Assembly: GCF_020151015.1 (NCBI RefSeq)
Contig: NZ_CP083746.1
Location: 1,889,001-1,953,000 of the forward strand
Length of the DNA stretch: 64,000 nucleotides
From: Pseudomonas sp. p1(2021b)
GTDB taxonomy: Bacteria > Pseudomonadota > Gammaproteobacteria > Pseudomonadales > Pseudomonadaceae
Direction of reading: 5' to 3'
Part shown: positions 33,412-40,816 of the stretch, piece after piece
How positions within the stretch are numbered: the first letter of the stretch is position 1
How the letters are laid out: each line of letters begins with the position of its first letter
Made by a program: the position numbers and the translations under genes
Notes under the pieces: generated by a model
Told to the model about the DNA's origin: nothing
Databases searched by the model: none
The model's input: only the letters and a program-made list of their open reading frames with translations

Positions 33412-34152
33412 ATGGCTGAAGATAAACCCCTTGCACACCGGCCGGAGCTACAGGGGCTACAGCATTTAGAGCGTGCTGGGCTGAATGTTAATACTGCTGA
33501 CGAGGCTATAAATTTTGCCGCGGATGAATTAAAGGCATGGACTAGAATTTACGAGCTGTGTTTAGAGCTAAGAAACTTCGAAATAACACAGCTTGTACAG
33601 CGAAATAATTTTTTTATGATATTTCAAGGGGTGCTATTTGCTGGCGTGTGCCAGTCCGGCGGACAAATTCCAATAGTTAGCTTTGTGGTGTGTGCGGTAG
33701 GTTTAGTGGTTTCTCTACTGCAGGCGGGAATGGCTTGTGGAGCGAAATATTGGCAAGCTCATTGGGAGGTAAACACTAGGCACGCTGAGCTTGAATTGGT
33801 CAACATGCTTAAGGCGCACGGAAAGCTGAGCAATAAAATAGCTGAGTCTGAGTTAAGTGTTGATCCGGTTGTTCAATCAAGATTGAAGAGGCGAGAGTGG
33901 CTAATTCATCTTTTCAAGGAAGAATATAATAAGGATGAGATCAGAAGAAGTCTTGGAACTCATCGGTTTAAGAGGAAGCTGATAAATAAAATGATAATGC
34001 GTCAGTATTCCGCAAGCAGGATACCAATATATGTAGGTTTGTTTTTGGCGTTTTTTTGGTTTGTGTTGCTCGTGTGTACATTGCGCTTTGATGCTTTAGA
34101 TTTCAAAGTTCTTGATGTTATTGTAGGTTTTCAAGCCAAAAAGCCTGTCTAG
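33412..34152 (+). CDS. Three-helix membrane protein of unknown function (prophage cargo)
   Basis: A 246-aa protein, start ATG 33412 with AAGGGA upstream. Helices are at about 67-84, 87-106 and 207-229; residues 1-65 and 107-205 are hydrophilic and helical, the second part strongly basic (RLKRREWLIHLFKEEYNKDE). The gene is clearly AT-rich compared with flanking phage genes and lies on the opposite strand to them. Its topology resembles the 30631 protein although sequence identity is not evident. It may belong to the broad group of small membrane effectors or exclusion proteins; this is inference. Confidence 0.7.
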   Translation: MAEDKPLAHRPELQGLQHLERAGLNVNTADEAINFAADELKAWTRIYELCLELRNFEITQLVQRNNFFMIFQGVLFAGVCQSGGQIPIVSFVVCAVGLVVSLLQAGMACGAKYWQAHWEVNTRHAELELVNMLKAHGKLSNKIAESELSVDPVVQSRLKRREWLIHLFKEEYNKDEIRRSLGTHRFKRKLINKMIMRQYSASRIPIYVGLFLAFFWFVLLVCTLRFDALDFKVLDVIVGFQAKKPV

Positions 34153-34220
34153 CACCCGAAGTGGCTTGCGTCGCTTGATTGCGTAGGAAGGTCTAGGCGC
34201 GTGCGGGCAGTGCCGGAGGG

Positions 34221-34859
34221 TCAGGGGCAGTTGTTCGCGCCGCAGTTCTGGCAGTTGTGCAGGAATCGGCCGTCCCAGCTGATGAAGCGACCGCAGCCGC
34301 AGCAATTGAGCATCGGTTGGCGGCGCTTGGCGACCTTGGGCGGCCTGGGCATCTTTACCCCGGCCACGCGCAGGGCCAGCTTATGGTCGACGTTCTGGCG
34401 ATGCACCAGGCGCCGGCGGATCTCCTCGATGTAGGCTGCCGGCCAGAATACTCGCGTGCCTTGGCCGGCATGATTGGCATACGTGAATTGGGCGTTTTCC
34501 AGATCCATGCAGATCGCTTGCTGCAGGTTCTCGGTGACCTTGCCACGTTGTTCGCTTACCCAGTAGACATCGTTCCCGTTCCAGTCGCCTGGCACGTGCA
34601 CGTAGACGCGGGCGCCGGGCTGTAGCCCAGCTATACGCCTGTCATCTTCCATCAGCTGACAGTCGACGCCGTAGTGCGCCATGGCGTCGATGTACTCCTT
34701 CGGCGAGGGGATATCGGTGTCACGGTGGCGACATGCCTCTTCGAAGGTGAACAGCTCGGCTTGGTCCAGGTTAGTCACGTAGCCGCGGCCTTCCTTGGCC
34801 CAGAACATCATTCCGTCGCCGACATGACTGCGGCTGTCCTGTAGGTAGAACTGGCTCAT
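34221..34859 (-). CDS. Phage protein with C-terminal zinc ribbon
   Basis: A 212-aa protein beginning MSQFYLQDSRSHVGDGMMFW, with the start fixed by GGAGAGAGCC just upstream of ATG 34859. The N-terminal 75 residues (MFWAKEGRGYVTNLDQAELFTFEEA) look like a small phage early domain; the end has two cysteine pairs CCGCGRF and CQNCGANNC spaced 15 residues, a zinc ribbon that may bind nucleic acid. Known only as a hypothetical protein of Pseudomonas phages. Confidence 0.72.
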   Translation of the reverse strand: MSQFYLQDSRSHVGDGMMFWAKEGRGYVTNLDQAELFTFEEACRHRDTDIPSPKEYIDAMAHYGVDCQLMEDDRRIAGLQPGARVYVHVPGDWNGNDVYWVSEQRGKVTENLQQAICMDLENAQFTYANHAGQGTRVFWPAAYIEEIRRRLVHRQNVDHKLALRVAGVKMPRPPKVAKRRQPMLNCCGCGRFISWDGRFLHNCQNCGANNCP

Positions 34860-34972
34860 GGCTCTCTCCATGCATGCGCCGCCCTCCGTGGCTGGATGCG
34901 GCATGGTGGCAATTTGGTTTGGGATGGGGTATTACGAGAGGCTCTAGGAAGCCAACTGCTGAGGAAAAAGGA

Positions 34973-35293
34973 ATGCGGGAATCCACCGTATCGGAAGACG
35001 CTCTAACCGCTCACGGCATTGAGATCTGTACGAGACACGGCAAAGCATATGAGCTTGCTGAAATGCTGAACTTCTGCGTTGCGATAGCCAAAAAAGGGCT
35101 TCAATCGCGCGTCATTCGACTGTTTTATGATTCCAACAGTTGCTGCTGTACCTTTGAGCTATGCCCAAGCGTCGAGCAGCACGACGAAGTTGGCCGCGAA
35201 ATCCTCGCGACAGCACTTGCTACGATTGGCCAATTCGATTGGTTCGGTTACATAGAGCACGGGGCGCCTCTGGAAGCCGACTTGGAGGAATGA
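34973..35293 (+). CDS. Hypothetical prophage protein
   Basis: A 106-aa protein (MRESTVSEDALTAHGIEICT) with AGGAAAAAGGA before its ATG. It contains a cysteine-rich stretch SNSCCCTFELCPS. It converges with and overlaps the next gene's 3' end by 74 bases, unusual for real gene pairs, so one of the two C-termini may be wrong or decayed. No domain recognised. Its opposite orientation suggests cargo. Confidence 0.55.
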   Translation: MRESTVSEDALTAHGIEICTRHGKAYELAEMLNFCVAIAKKGLQSRVIRLFYDSNSCCCTFELCPSVEQHDEVGREILATALATIGQFDWFGYIEHGAPLEADLEE

Positions 35294-35789
35294 CTTCGTC
35301 GCCTGGGTCTTGCTGAATCATCAGCATGCTCTTCCTATCGAAGGCCAGGGCCAGGCTTGGCGAGATTCTGATCTCGTGCCGCGGTGGAGTGAGAAACTTC
35401 GCCGCGTGCAGCCTACCTAGGGCGTAGATGCCGTGGATCAGAGCCTCGATCATCTGGCTGCAGGTGGCGTCTGCCCAGCCGCAGATCGCCCGCAGGTGCT
35501 GCCCGGTTCGCTTCCTGGCTGACAACCGCAGCGGCTCAGTCCGCGCCACAGATCGGTGAGCTTCGATTTCGTGGCGCGCGATCCTGAACAGCGCGTGATG
35601 CCCCAGCGCTTCAACGTGATGAATCATCAGCGTCATCGCCTCGCCCTGTTCCTCGATCCCGGCCCACTCCATCAGTTCCAGCAGGGCCTGCTTAGTCCCT
35701 GGTCGAACCTTCAAGCGCAGGTCTTCTTCCTGCAGGCGCTCGGCCTTGGCGCGGCGTTTCTCGTCACGCTGCTTCTGCGTCAGAGCCAT
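35220..35789 (-). CDS. Phage conserved protein, possible regulator
   Basis: A 189-aa protein from ATG 35789, preceded by GGAGG at 5 bases. It starts MALTQKQRDEKRRAKAERLQ, a charged helix, followed by EEDLRLKVRPGTKQALLELM and GEAMTLMIHHVEALG, a pattern reminiscent of ribbon-helix-helix or similar phage regulators common in Pseudomonas prophages. A later RHEIRISPSLALAFDRK segment resembles the usual C-terminal end of relatives, after which about 30 extra residues run into the convergent gene, perhaps through loss of the original stop. Confidence 0.65.
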   Translation of the reverse strand: MALTQKQRDEKRRAKAERLQEEDLRLKVRPGTKQALLELMEWAGIEEQGEAMTLMIHHVEALGHHALFRIARHEIEAHRSVARTEPLRLSARKRTGQHLRAICGWADATCSQMIEALIHGIYALGRLHAAKFLTPPRHEIRISPSLALAFDRKSMLMIQQDPGDEVIPPSRLPEAPRALCNRTNRIGQS

Positions 35790-36129
35790 CATCGCCTCCA
35801 TTGCGCACAAAGCTGGTGCCCGGCCCGATATTGAGCAAGTCGCACACCCGGTTGATGATCTTGAGCGCGGCGTCGAACACCTTGGCCTCGTCCGGCTCAC
35901 GGGCCAGGCGCTTCATGTTCGGCTGGTGCTCCAGGCAGACCTTGTCGACCAGGCGCCTGGCAAGCCTACGCAGGTGGTCGGCGCTGTCGTGCATGCGCAG
36001 GCTCAGCGCAAAGGCCAGGGCCACGTCATCAGGCCGGTACTGGCCGCCGCTGCGGGTGATGTACAGCTTCTTGACCGGTCGATTCATCCAGGCCGGAAGA
36101 GTGACGACTCCAGAGGGTGCTTTCTGCAT
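35764..36129 (-). CDS. Hypothetical phage early protein
   Basis: A 121-aa protein with GGAGC before the ATG at 36129. Apart from a basic middle (DHLRRLARRLVDKVC) and an acidic tail (GGDDGSDAEAA) it has no recognisable motif. It overlaps the downstream gene by 26 bases and is part of the leftward early operon. It follows the conserved order of small genes in Pseudomonas siphophage early regions, but no function can be assigned. Confidence 0.62.
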   Translation of the reverse strand: MQKAPSGVVTLPAWMNRPVKKLYITRSGGQYRPDDVALAFALSLRMHDSADHLRRLARRLVDKVCLEHQPNMKRLAREPDEAKVFDAALKIINRVCDLLNIGPGTSFVRNGGDDGSDAEAA

Positions 36130-36201
36130 TTCTGTGCTCCGTGAGGCCGCTGGGTGGGAGGTGGAACTGTTCTTGCCGCCGGCGCTGGCGAACCTGGAAC
36201 T

Positions 36202-36720
36202 TCAGATTGGTCCGTCGCATCGTCTCCCCTGGGCTTTGGGGTAATCGACCCCGAACAAGTGAATGACTCGGCAGAATTTCCGGTCCGAAATGCCAAGTTT
36301 CTTCTTGGCTTCGTGCCGGTTCAGGCCGGCATCGCGAAGTTCGGCGATCTGTGCGGCGAGTTCTTTGTCGGCAGCAGGATCGGCGTAGACCCTGTTCTTT
36401 TCGCCACGGCCGCGGCGCGGATCGGGCTGGAATGCGAAGCCGCCATCCTGCGCAGCTCGATACAGCGTCATCTTGGAAAGTCCTGTATGTGCAGCGGCTT
36501 GGGCATAGGTCATTGTCTTGGCCAGTTCACGAAGCTCCGCAAGCTGTTTCTCGCGCTTCACAGCCTTCATGTTTACTGGCTTCGGCGGAGCCGCCCTGAT
36601 CACTACGTTGTCGCGGTGCGGTCGGTGCGGCACATATTGATAGCCGTCGAGCTCGATGGCGATTCCTCCAGATGCGAAGAAGGCAGCCTTCGCTGCCTCC
36701 AGGTCGATTGATTGGTTCAT
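36202..36720 (-). CDS. Phage helix-turn-helix protein
   Basis: A 172-aa protein from ATG 36720 (GAGG five bases upstream). Residues about 60-95 (LRELAKTMTYAQAAAHTGLSKMTLYRAAQ) form a resolvase-like helix-turn-helix, and a second HTH-like unit (LRDAGLNRHEAKKKLGISDRKF) lies near 130-150. A basic linker RRGRGEKNR separates them. It is probably a DNA-binding regulator of the early region. No cognate operator was identified. Confidence 0.72.
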   Translation of the reverse strand: MNQSIDLEAAKAAFFASGGIAIELDGYQYVPHRPHRDNVVIRAAPPKPVNMKAVKREKQLAELRELAKTMTYAQAAAHTGLSKMTLYRAAQDGGFAFQPDPRRGRGEKNRVYADPAADKELAAQIAELRDAGLNRHEAKKKLGISDRKFCRVIHLFGVDYPKAQGRRCDGPI

Positions 36721-36727
36721 GCTCACC

Positions 36728-36967
36728 TCACTTGATGCGGATCGAACTCTCGCCGCGCTCCAAATGCGCCCAGCTTGGCTCAGGTATCAGTTCGTGCTCG
36801 CAGTCCTCGCCGGCAGCCATGCGCTTGCGGACGGCCTCGTTATGCTCTCGGTCGGCCTTGAGTTTGGCGGCGATGGCGTTCTTGTCCGGTGCGATCTTGG
36901 TCACCACTGACGTCAGTTCATCCGGTACCGCCTGCTCGTTGTCGACGATCACTTTTTCCTTGCCCAT
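36728..36967 (-). CDS. Small phage protein, start uncertain
   Basis: A 79-aa protein ending EPSWAHLERGESSIRIK. It starts at ATG 36967 by homology-like reasoning (MGKEKVIVDNEQ); there is no good ribosome site, and the frame stays open upstream to 37042. The start codon sits on a CATG palindrome shared with the start of the rightward gene at 36966, so at least one of the two starts is doubtful. It leads the leftward operon. Function unknown. Confidence 0.55.
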   Translation of the reverse strand: MGKEKVIVDNEQAVPDELTSVVTKIAPDKNAIAAKLKADREHNEAVRKRMAAGEDCEHELIPEPSWAHLERGESSIRIK

Positions 36968-37424
36968 GACCAAGGGTCGCAAGATCGATTCCATTGGCCG
37001 ACTCGTGGCAATCGTGCCAACCCCGGCGCCGAAGCGCTTCACTCAGCAGGCTGTGCTGGTCTGGGCGGTTCCGCAGCAAACGAAGGGCATTCAGCGCAAG
37101 GTGTCTCAAGTAAAAGCGCCTGAGCCGCGCGAGAACGAACGGGAAGGGCAATGGGACTGGCGCAACAAGGCTGCTGCCACCGCCGTTGAGCGCGCCAACA
37201 AGCATGCCCGTGCCATCGCCGAGGCGAAGCCGGGGGAGATGATCGTCCTGGCTGAGTCTAACTACGACATGACCAACTGGGACTCCCAAGGCCTGACCGA
37301 GCGCACTTACCAGCGCTGGAACCGGGCAATCAAGGCATCTCTGGAGTCGCTGGTGAATGAGGCGCTGGTCGAGGCGCAGCACATGCTCGAAGCGATTGGC
37401 GTGCTATTCGACGAGGCGGCATGA
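36966..37424 (+). CDS. Hypothetical protein, probably a remnant at a deletion point
   Basis: Up to 152 aa (MTKGRKIDSIGRLVAIVPTP...). The last 80 residues (WRNKAAATAVERANKHARAI ... YDMTNWDSQGLTERTYQRWNRAIKASLE) look like real phage protein: amphipathic helices with good Pseudomonas codon use. The beginning overlaps the divergent gene and has no ribosome site, so the true start may be further in or the gene may be 5'-truncated. In intact phages this is where CI/Cro and replication genes would lie, and they are missing here. Confidence 0.5.
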   Translation: MTKGRKIDSIGRLVAIVPTPAPKRFTQQAVLVWAVPQQTKGIQRKVSQVKAPEPRENEREGQWDWRNKAAATAVERANKHARAIAEAKPGEMIVLAESNYDMTNWDSQGLTERTYQRWNRAIKASLESLVNEALVEAQHMLEAIGVLFDEAA

Positions 37425-37515
37425 AAAGGGCCTAAAAAGGGCTTGCAATATCATGTCGCCATGTCGTAAATTTGTCCCATCCTGTCATTCCTGCGCGTGT
37501 TGAGGAGTGACACAC

Positions 37516-37542
37516 AAACCCGGCCCTTGAGTCGGGTTTTTT
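37516..37542 (+). terminator. Intrinsic terminator after the 36966 gene
   Basis: AAACCCGGCCCTTGAGTCGGGTTTTTT: stem AACCCG/CGGGTT with a U tract, about 90 bases past the stop codon at 37424. Confidence 0.8.
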
Positions 37543-37634
37543 GTGTCCGCTCGTCGATGCCGAGGCACTCTGCGCTAGCTCTCCATTCCCAACTTTAAGC
37601 ACAGCCGTACTGTGTCGGAAATGGGAGATTTGCT

Positions 37635-38006
37635 ATGGCAATCGAAAACAGTGGTCCAGGTGAACCGCGTCCAGAACATCAGCCAACGAGTCCCGATACG
37701 GGAGAGGGGCATGGATCTGGGCTTGAGAAAGCCACGTCCGAACCCAAGCAGGGTGTAGGCGAAGCATGGTCCGATAATCGACCTGAAGACTGGAATCCCC
37801 CACCGGGAGATCCTGGGTCTGGCCAGGGCGTCCAAACGTTCCAAGGTGTCGGTACTTCTCGGGCTGATGAAAAGCAGCGCGACGCCACGCAGAGCAAAGA
37901 CGATACGCTGCCGTTGGATTCGAACGATGATGCCCCGGTAGAGCAGGAAATGAGGGACGTAGACGCCAACAATTCGGTGTCGAGCGAACATCCTAAGCCG
38001 CAATAG
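37635..38006 (+). CDS. Disordered hydrophilic prophage protein
   Basis: A 123-aa protein almost without hydrophobic residues (MAIENSGPGEPRPEHQPTSP), rich in Pro, Gly, Asp, Gln and Ser, with WNPPPGDPGSGQG in the middle. It is expected to be unfolded. GGGAG lies about 10 bases before the ATG. It lies alone between two terminators together with the similar 38141 gene. No family is recognised. Such proteins can be mimics or linkers, but nothing supports a specific role. Confidence 0.55.
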   Translation: MAIENSGPGEPRPEHQPTSPDTGEGHGSGLEKATSEPKQGVGEAWSDNRPEDWNPPPGDPGSGQGVQTFQGVGTSRADEKQRDATQSKDDTLPLDSNDDAPVEQEMRDVDANNSVSSEHPKPQ

Positions 38007-38140
38007 GCTAGTCGCCTGCATGAGGCTATCATGGCTCCGATTGTGATCGACCGGTGGCGCTCAGATAGATCGAACAAGTCTTCGAGGCCTTGTTTCGAAT
38101 TAGATGCGGTATCCAGCAAATCTTTTCGAGGTATGCAGCG

Positions 38141-38332
38141 ATGAGCATCGATTTCAGAGCCCAAGGCGGCGCCAACCCAGACATGCCTATGTCACCTGAC
38201 CCAGCTGTAGATCCAGATCGACCTACCGTCCCTGACCCTGATGACGACCCTCTTATGAACGAAGAAGAGGGCGGGGACAGAGGAAGCGACGAACAAAACC
38301 CGCCCTTGGAAGAGGATCAGCCAAGGGAATGA
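38141..38332 (+). CDS. Small acidic disordered protein
   Basis: A 63-aa protein (MSIDFRAQGGANPDMPMSPD) with the repeated pattern DPxxDPDRPTVPDPDDDP and an acidic, proline-containing end; net charge is strongly negative. GAGGT is 9 bases before ATG 38141. Its composition is like that of the preceding gene, and the pair may be related in function. It is short, acidic and DNA-mimic-like, but this is only a compositional remark. Confidence 0.5.
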   Translation: MSIDFRAQGGANPDMPMSPDPAVDPDRPTVPDPDDDPLMNEEEGGDRGSDEQNPPLEEDQPRE

Positions 38333-38366
38333 GTTGACGTAGGGCAACCGGTTATTTCGCCGACCC

Positions 38367-38392
38367 AAGCCCAGCGCAGTGCTGGGCTTTTT
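38367..38392 (+). terminator. Intrinsic terminator
   Basis: AAGCCCAGC-GCAGT-GCTGGGCTTTTT, a clean stem with U tract 35 bases after the acidic protein gene. Confidence 0.88.
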
Positions 38393-38532
38393 CTTGAGCA
38401 GCCCAGTGTACTGCTCCCTTCGGTTGCCCGATCCCTACCCTGATTAGGGCCTCAATCCGGCCTTTTCTTCCAATCCAGTGACCTGGCCAAGCGTCGGGAT
38501 ACTTTCTCATGCCCAGCTACGGAGTCGAGCGC

Positions 38533-38859
38533 ATGGAGTATTTTCACCGCCTGCTCGAAAAACTCGACTGGGCTATTGCGGGTCTGATAGGGGCCATAGT
38601 CGCGAGCTGGTGGCACCGTGACGACCTGACAGACCGAAAGGCCTGGCTATTATTCCTGACCACGGGCGCCGCCTGCGCGCATTACCTGACCGGCATGGTC
38701 AGCGCTTACTTCGGAATCGTAGAGCCTCGGAGTGTAGCCGGTGTTGGCTTCCTCCTTGGAACCTTTGGCGGCTCTCTCATCGCTGCCATTCACCGTGCAA
38801 TCAAAGCCGCCGACCTTTGGTCCCTGATCAAATCTAGGTTCGGGGGAGGTGCGGGATGA
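38533..38859 (+). CDS. Phage holin-like protein (LydA type)
   Basis: A 108-aa protein with three hydrophobic segments (about 14-28, 38-58, 68-86) and a basic C-terminal end (AIHRAIKAADLWSLIKSRF), the layout of class I holins of the LydA/phage-holin-3 kind. ATG 38533 was chosen because GGAG lies 9 bases before it; an in-frame ATG at 38509 lacks a ribosome site. It overlaps the next gene by 4 bases. No endolysin remains in the element. Confidence 0.75.
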   Translation: MEYFHRLLEKLDWAIAGLIGAIVASWWHRDDLTDRKAWLLFLTTGAACAHYLTGMVSAYFGIVEPRSVAGVGFLLGTFGGSLIAAIHRAIKAADLWSLIKSRFGGGAG

Positions 38860-39152
38860 TCCTTGAGTACATCAACGCGGCCTCGTCCGGAATGATCGCT
38901 ATCTGGGCGACTTGGTGCGTACTGAGCGGGAAGGTTCGGGACGGGGTAATCGGCAAGGTGATCTACGCCGTCATCGCAATGAGCGGCTATGCCGTACTGG
39001 CCCGTAGTGATCGGATTTTCTTCGCGTCCTCGGTCGCAGGAACGAACCTGCTGGCCTTCCTGGCCCTGGCCGGAGCCCGGCACATCTTCAATGTCATGTA
39101 CTGGCAGCGGGTCAAGTCCTGGCTGTGTCGGGTATTGGATTGCAATCGCTGA
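38856..39152 (+). CDS. Second small membrane protein paired with holin
   Basis: A 98-aa protein with hydrophobic segments at about 8-24, 33-50 and 55-80, overlapping the holin gene by 4 bases (ATGA). Paired small membrane proteins of this kind act as holin/antiholin in many phages of Pseudomonas. Which partner is the pore cannot be told from sequence. The conserved late gene that should follow is missing; two cargo genes come next. Confidence 0.68.
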   Translation: MILEYINAASSGMIAIWATWCVLSGKVRDGVIGKVIYAVIAMSGYAVLARSDRIFFASSVAGTNLLAFLALAGARHIFNVMYWQRVKSWLCRVLDCNR

Positions 39153-39258
39153 TTGCCAGAGTTGGACAGCCCCGACGAGCGACGCGGCACACGTTGAATG
39201 AACTTGGTCTCGTGAGTAGTGCTACTATTTGGCTATCTCACGGCGCGAATCGCAAATC

Positions 39259-39525
39259 ATGGCCACTGGCATACTGATACGGAATTGTAAAGACGTTAGT
39301 TTTGAGAATGTAACAATGGAAGGTCTCGATACAGCTTTCGAGATTTATGATTCTGATGATATTCGAATGACGGATGTTGAAGTCTTATCGACAAGAACGG
39401 CAGTGGTGGGAGAGCGTATTCGCGGACTCGATGTGAAGCGCATGAGCCACAGCGAGGCGGGGTGGCTGCCAAGGGTTACACGTCTCGCTTTAGCTATTCG
39501 GAGAATTAGCTATGGCAATGTTTAA
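39259..39525 (+). CDS. Small beta-solenoid-like protein A (cargo pair)
   Basis: An 88-aa protein with a repeating I/V-x-N/D pattern: GILIRNCKDVSFENVTMEGL, then AFEIYDSDDIRMTDVEVLST, as in right-handed beta-helices. The gene is AT-rich unlike the flanking tail genes. Its segment F-x-I-x-DSDDI-x...VVGERIRGLDV is matched in the next gene by FNLKDSEDI...VQGERLRRIGV, so the two share a duplicated module. ATG 39259 has no strong ribosome site; a TTG at 39229 is an alternative. Function unknown. Confidence 0.55.
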   Translation: MATGILIRNCKDVSFENVTMEGLDTAFEIYDSDDIRMTDVEVLSTRTAVVGERIRGLDVKRMSHSEAGWLPRVTRLALAIRRISYGNV

Positions 39526-39772
39526 CCTGAAAGACTCTGAAGACATCAAAATACAAGAATGTCACACCGATTCATCAGAGCTGGTTCAGGGCGAGAGGCT
39601 TCGTCGTATCGGGGTTGCAGACTCAACTGCCTTTTCTACACCAGCTAGTCCTAACAAAGCAAAAAAGCGCGGGTTGGGCATGTTTCTGGCAGAAAATATC
39701 TTCATTTCGAGCCTAAGCCTAGTAGTTACGCTAATCGCCGCGTACCTTGCTTGGCGGTTTGGATGGGTCTAA
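39512..39772 (+). CDS. Small beta-solenoid-like protein B with membrane anchor
   Basis: An 86-aa protein: residues 1-40 repeat the module of the preceding gene (MFNLKDSEDIKIQECHTDSS then VQGERLRRIGV), followed by a short linker and one C-terminal membrane helix (NIFISSLSLVVTLIAAYLAW). GGAG sits 8 bases before the ATG within the end of gene A, and the two overlap by 14 bases, so they are coupled. Only B has the anchor, so A may dock on B at the inner membrane. No known family recognised. Confidence 0.6.
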   Translation: MAMFNLKDSEDIKIQECHTDSSELVQGERLRRIGVADSTAFSTPASPNKAKKRGLGMFLAENIFISSLSLVVTLIAAYLAWRFGWV

Positions 39773-39793
39773 GCAAGTCGCTAAGGATCACGA

Positions 39794-39910
39794 ATGAGCA
39801 GGCCTACGCCTGCCGCTCCCGCTGTCGGAGACATCATCAATGGATACCGCGTGGTGAACGTTGGCCAAGATGCGGCCAAGGCGACCTGGACTATCCAACT
39901 GAGGAAGTGA
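39794..39910 (+). CDS. 38-aa phage structural-region protein
   Basis: A short gene (MSRPTPAAPAVGDIINGYRV, ending AAKATWTIQLRK). AAGG lies 8-10 bases before its ATG. The stop is two bases before the next start codon, so it belongs to the late operon. The PAxGDxINGYRVVxVG pattern looks like a small beta-strand protein of phage head-tail regions; it may be complete or the end of a larger lost gene. Confidence 0.55.
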   Translation: MSRPTPAAPAVGDIINGYRVVNVGQDAAKATWTIQLRK

Positions 39911-39912
39911 TC

Positions 39913-40353
39913 ATGCCGCGCGGCCAGCACATGAAAGACCGCTATGGCGGGCTGAATGGGAGCTTTTCTGCCCAGCTGCAGCAGTTCGCAGAGGCAACTC
40001 AGGAAGCTTTGGATCTCACCTTCCGCGATGTTGTTTTTCTCGTGGGGCAAAGGCTTGTGACCATGTCCCCGGTAGATACTGGTCGGTTCCGCAGTAACTG
40101 GCAGTTCAGCACAGGAACCCCCGCCGCAGGCGAAAACGCGGACATTGAGGGAGCTGGCGAGACGCTGGACAGGCTTCTCCTGGCTGTAGGAGATCTATCT
40201 ACTGGAGAGGTCGCCTATATCGTCAACAACCTCCCGTATGCCATCCCCTTAGAGTACGGCCACAGCACTCAGGCGCCAGCAGGCATGGTCAGGGTGACCA
40301 TTGCCGACTTCCAAAACATCGTGAACAGAGTGATCGAGGCGAGAAAGATATGA
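39913..40353 (+). CDS. Phage head-tail/tail completion protein (HK97 gp10-like)
   Basis: A 146-aa protein with SPVDTGRFRSNWQFSTG near residues 52-68, the signature of the HK97 gp10/minor tail completion family, and the later region NNLPYAIPLEYGHSTQAPAGM-type sequence typical of the C-terminal part. GAGGAAGTGATC precedes the ATG at 39913. It overlaps the next gene by 4 bases. In complete phages it follows capsid and connector genes, which are missing here. Confidence 0.85.
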   Translation: MPRGQHMKDRYGGLNGSFSAQLQQFAEATQEALDLTFRDVVFLVGQRLVTMSPVDTGRFRSNWQFSTGTPAAGENADIEGAGETLDRLLLAVGDLSTGEVAYIVNNLPYAIPLEYGHSTQAPAGMVRVTIADFQNIVNRVIEARKI

Positions 40354-40778
40354 GCCACGCACGCGCTCGCCAAGCGATTGAGATCAAGCTGGCAGCCTGG
40401 GCTTCGGCCAGACCAATCAGGGTGGCGAACTTCGAGCAGGATTTCGAGCCAGGGCCTGACGAAACCTACCTGCGCGCCTTCCTGCTCCCGGCCAGCACCA
40501 GCTGCCGCTATCTGAGCGGTGAGGCATGCGAGTACACGGGCGTTTACCAAGTCAGCATCGTTTCTCCGGCCGGCCAGGCGCTGGCGACAGCTGAGGCCTT
40601 GATCGACGAGCTCAGCACTGTGTTCCGCATCGACAGCGAGCTGAGTCGCAACGGCTTCGAGGGCATGGTCCTCGAGCCGTTAGAACAAGGCCCCACCATC
40701 ACCGAGCCGGTGACCTACACCGTTCCGGCCAGCTTCACCTACCGCGGCATCGCGGACCAACCGCCCGCTGGGGCATAA
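40350..40778 (+). CDS. Tail terminator-like protein (DUF4128 type)
   Basis: A 142-aa protein (MSHARARQAIEIKLAAWASA) with FEPGPDETYLRAFLLPA and CEYTGVYQVSIVSPAG, the pattern of DUF4128 phage proteins that take the tail terminator position between gp10-like and tail tube genes. It would cap the tail and join it to the head. Coupled to the preceding gene by a 4-base overlap. Confidence 0.78.
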   Translation: MSHARARQAIEIKLAAWASARPIRVANFEQDFEPGPDETYLRAFLLPASTSCRYLSGEACEYTGVYQVSIVSPAGQALATAEALIDELSTVFRIDSELSRNGFEGMVLEPLEQGPTITEPVTYTVPASFTYRGIADQPPAGA

Positions 40779-40816
40779 CCAACCGCCGCCCGGCGGGCTA
40801 CCAAGAGGAAATACAC

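Noticed and set aside
36918..37382. 154-codon leftward frame antisense to the 36966 gene
   Set aside because: Leu/Arg-rich shadow translation; the rightward frame has far better amino-acid composition.
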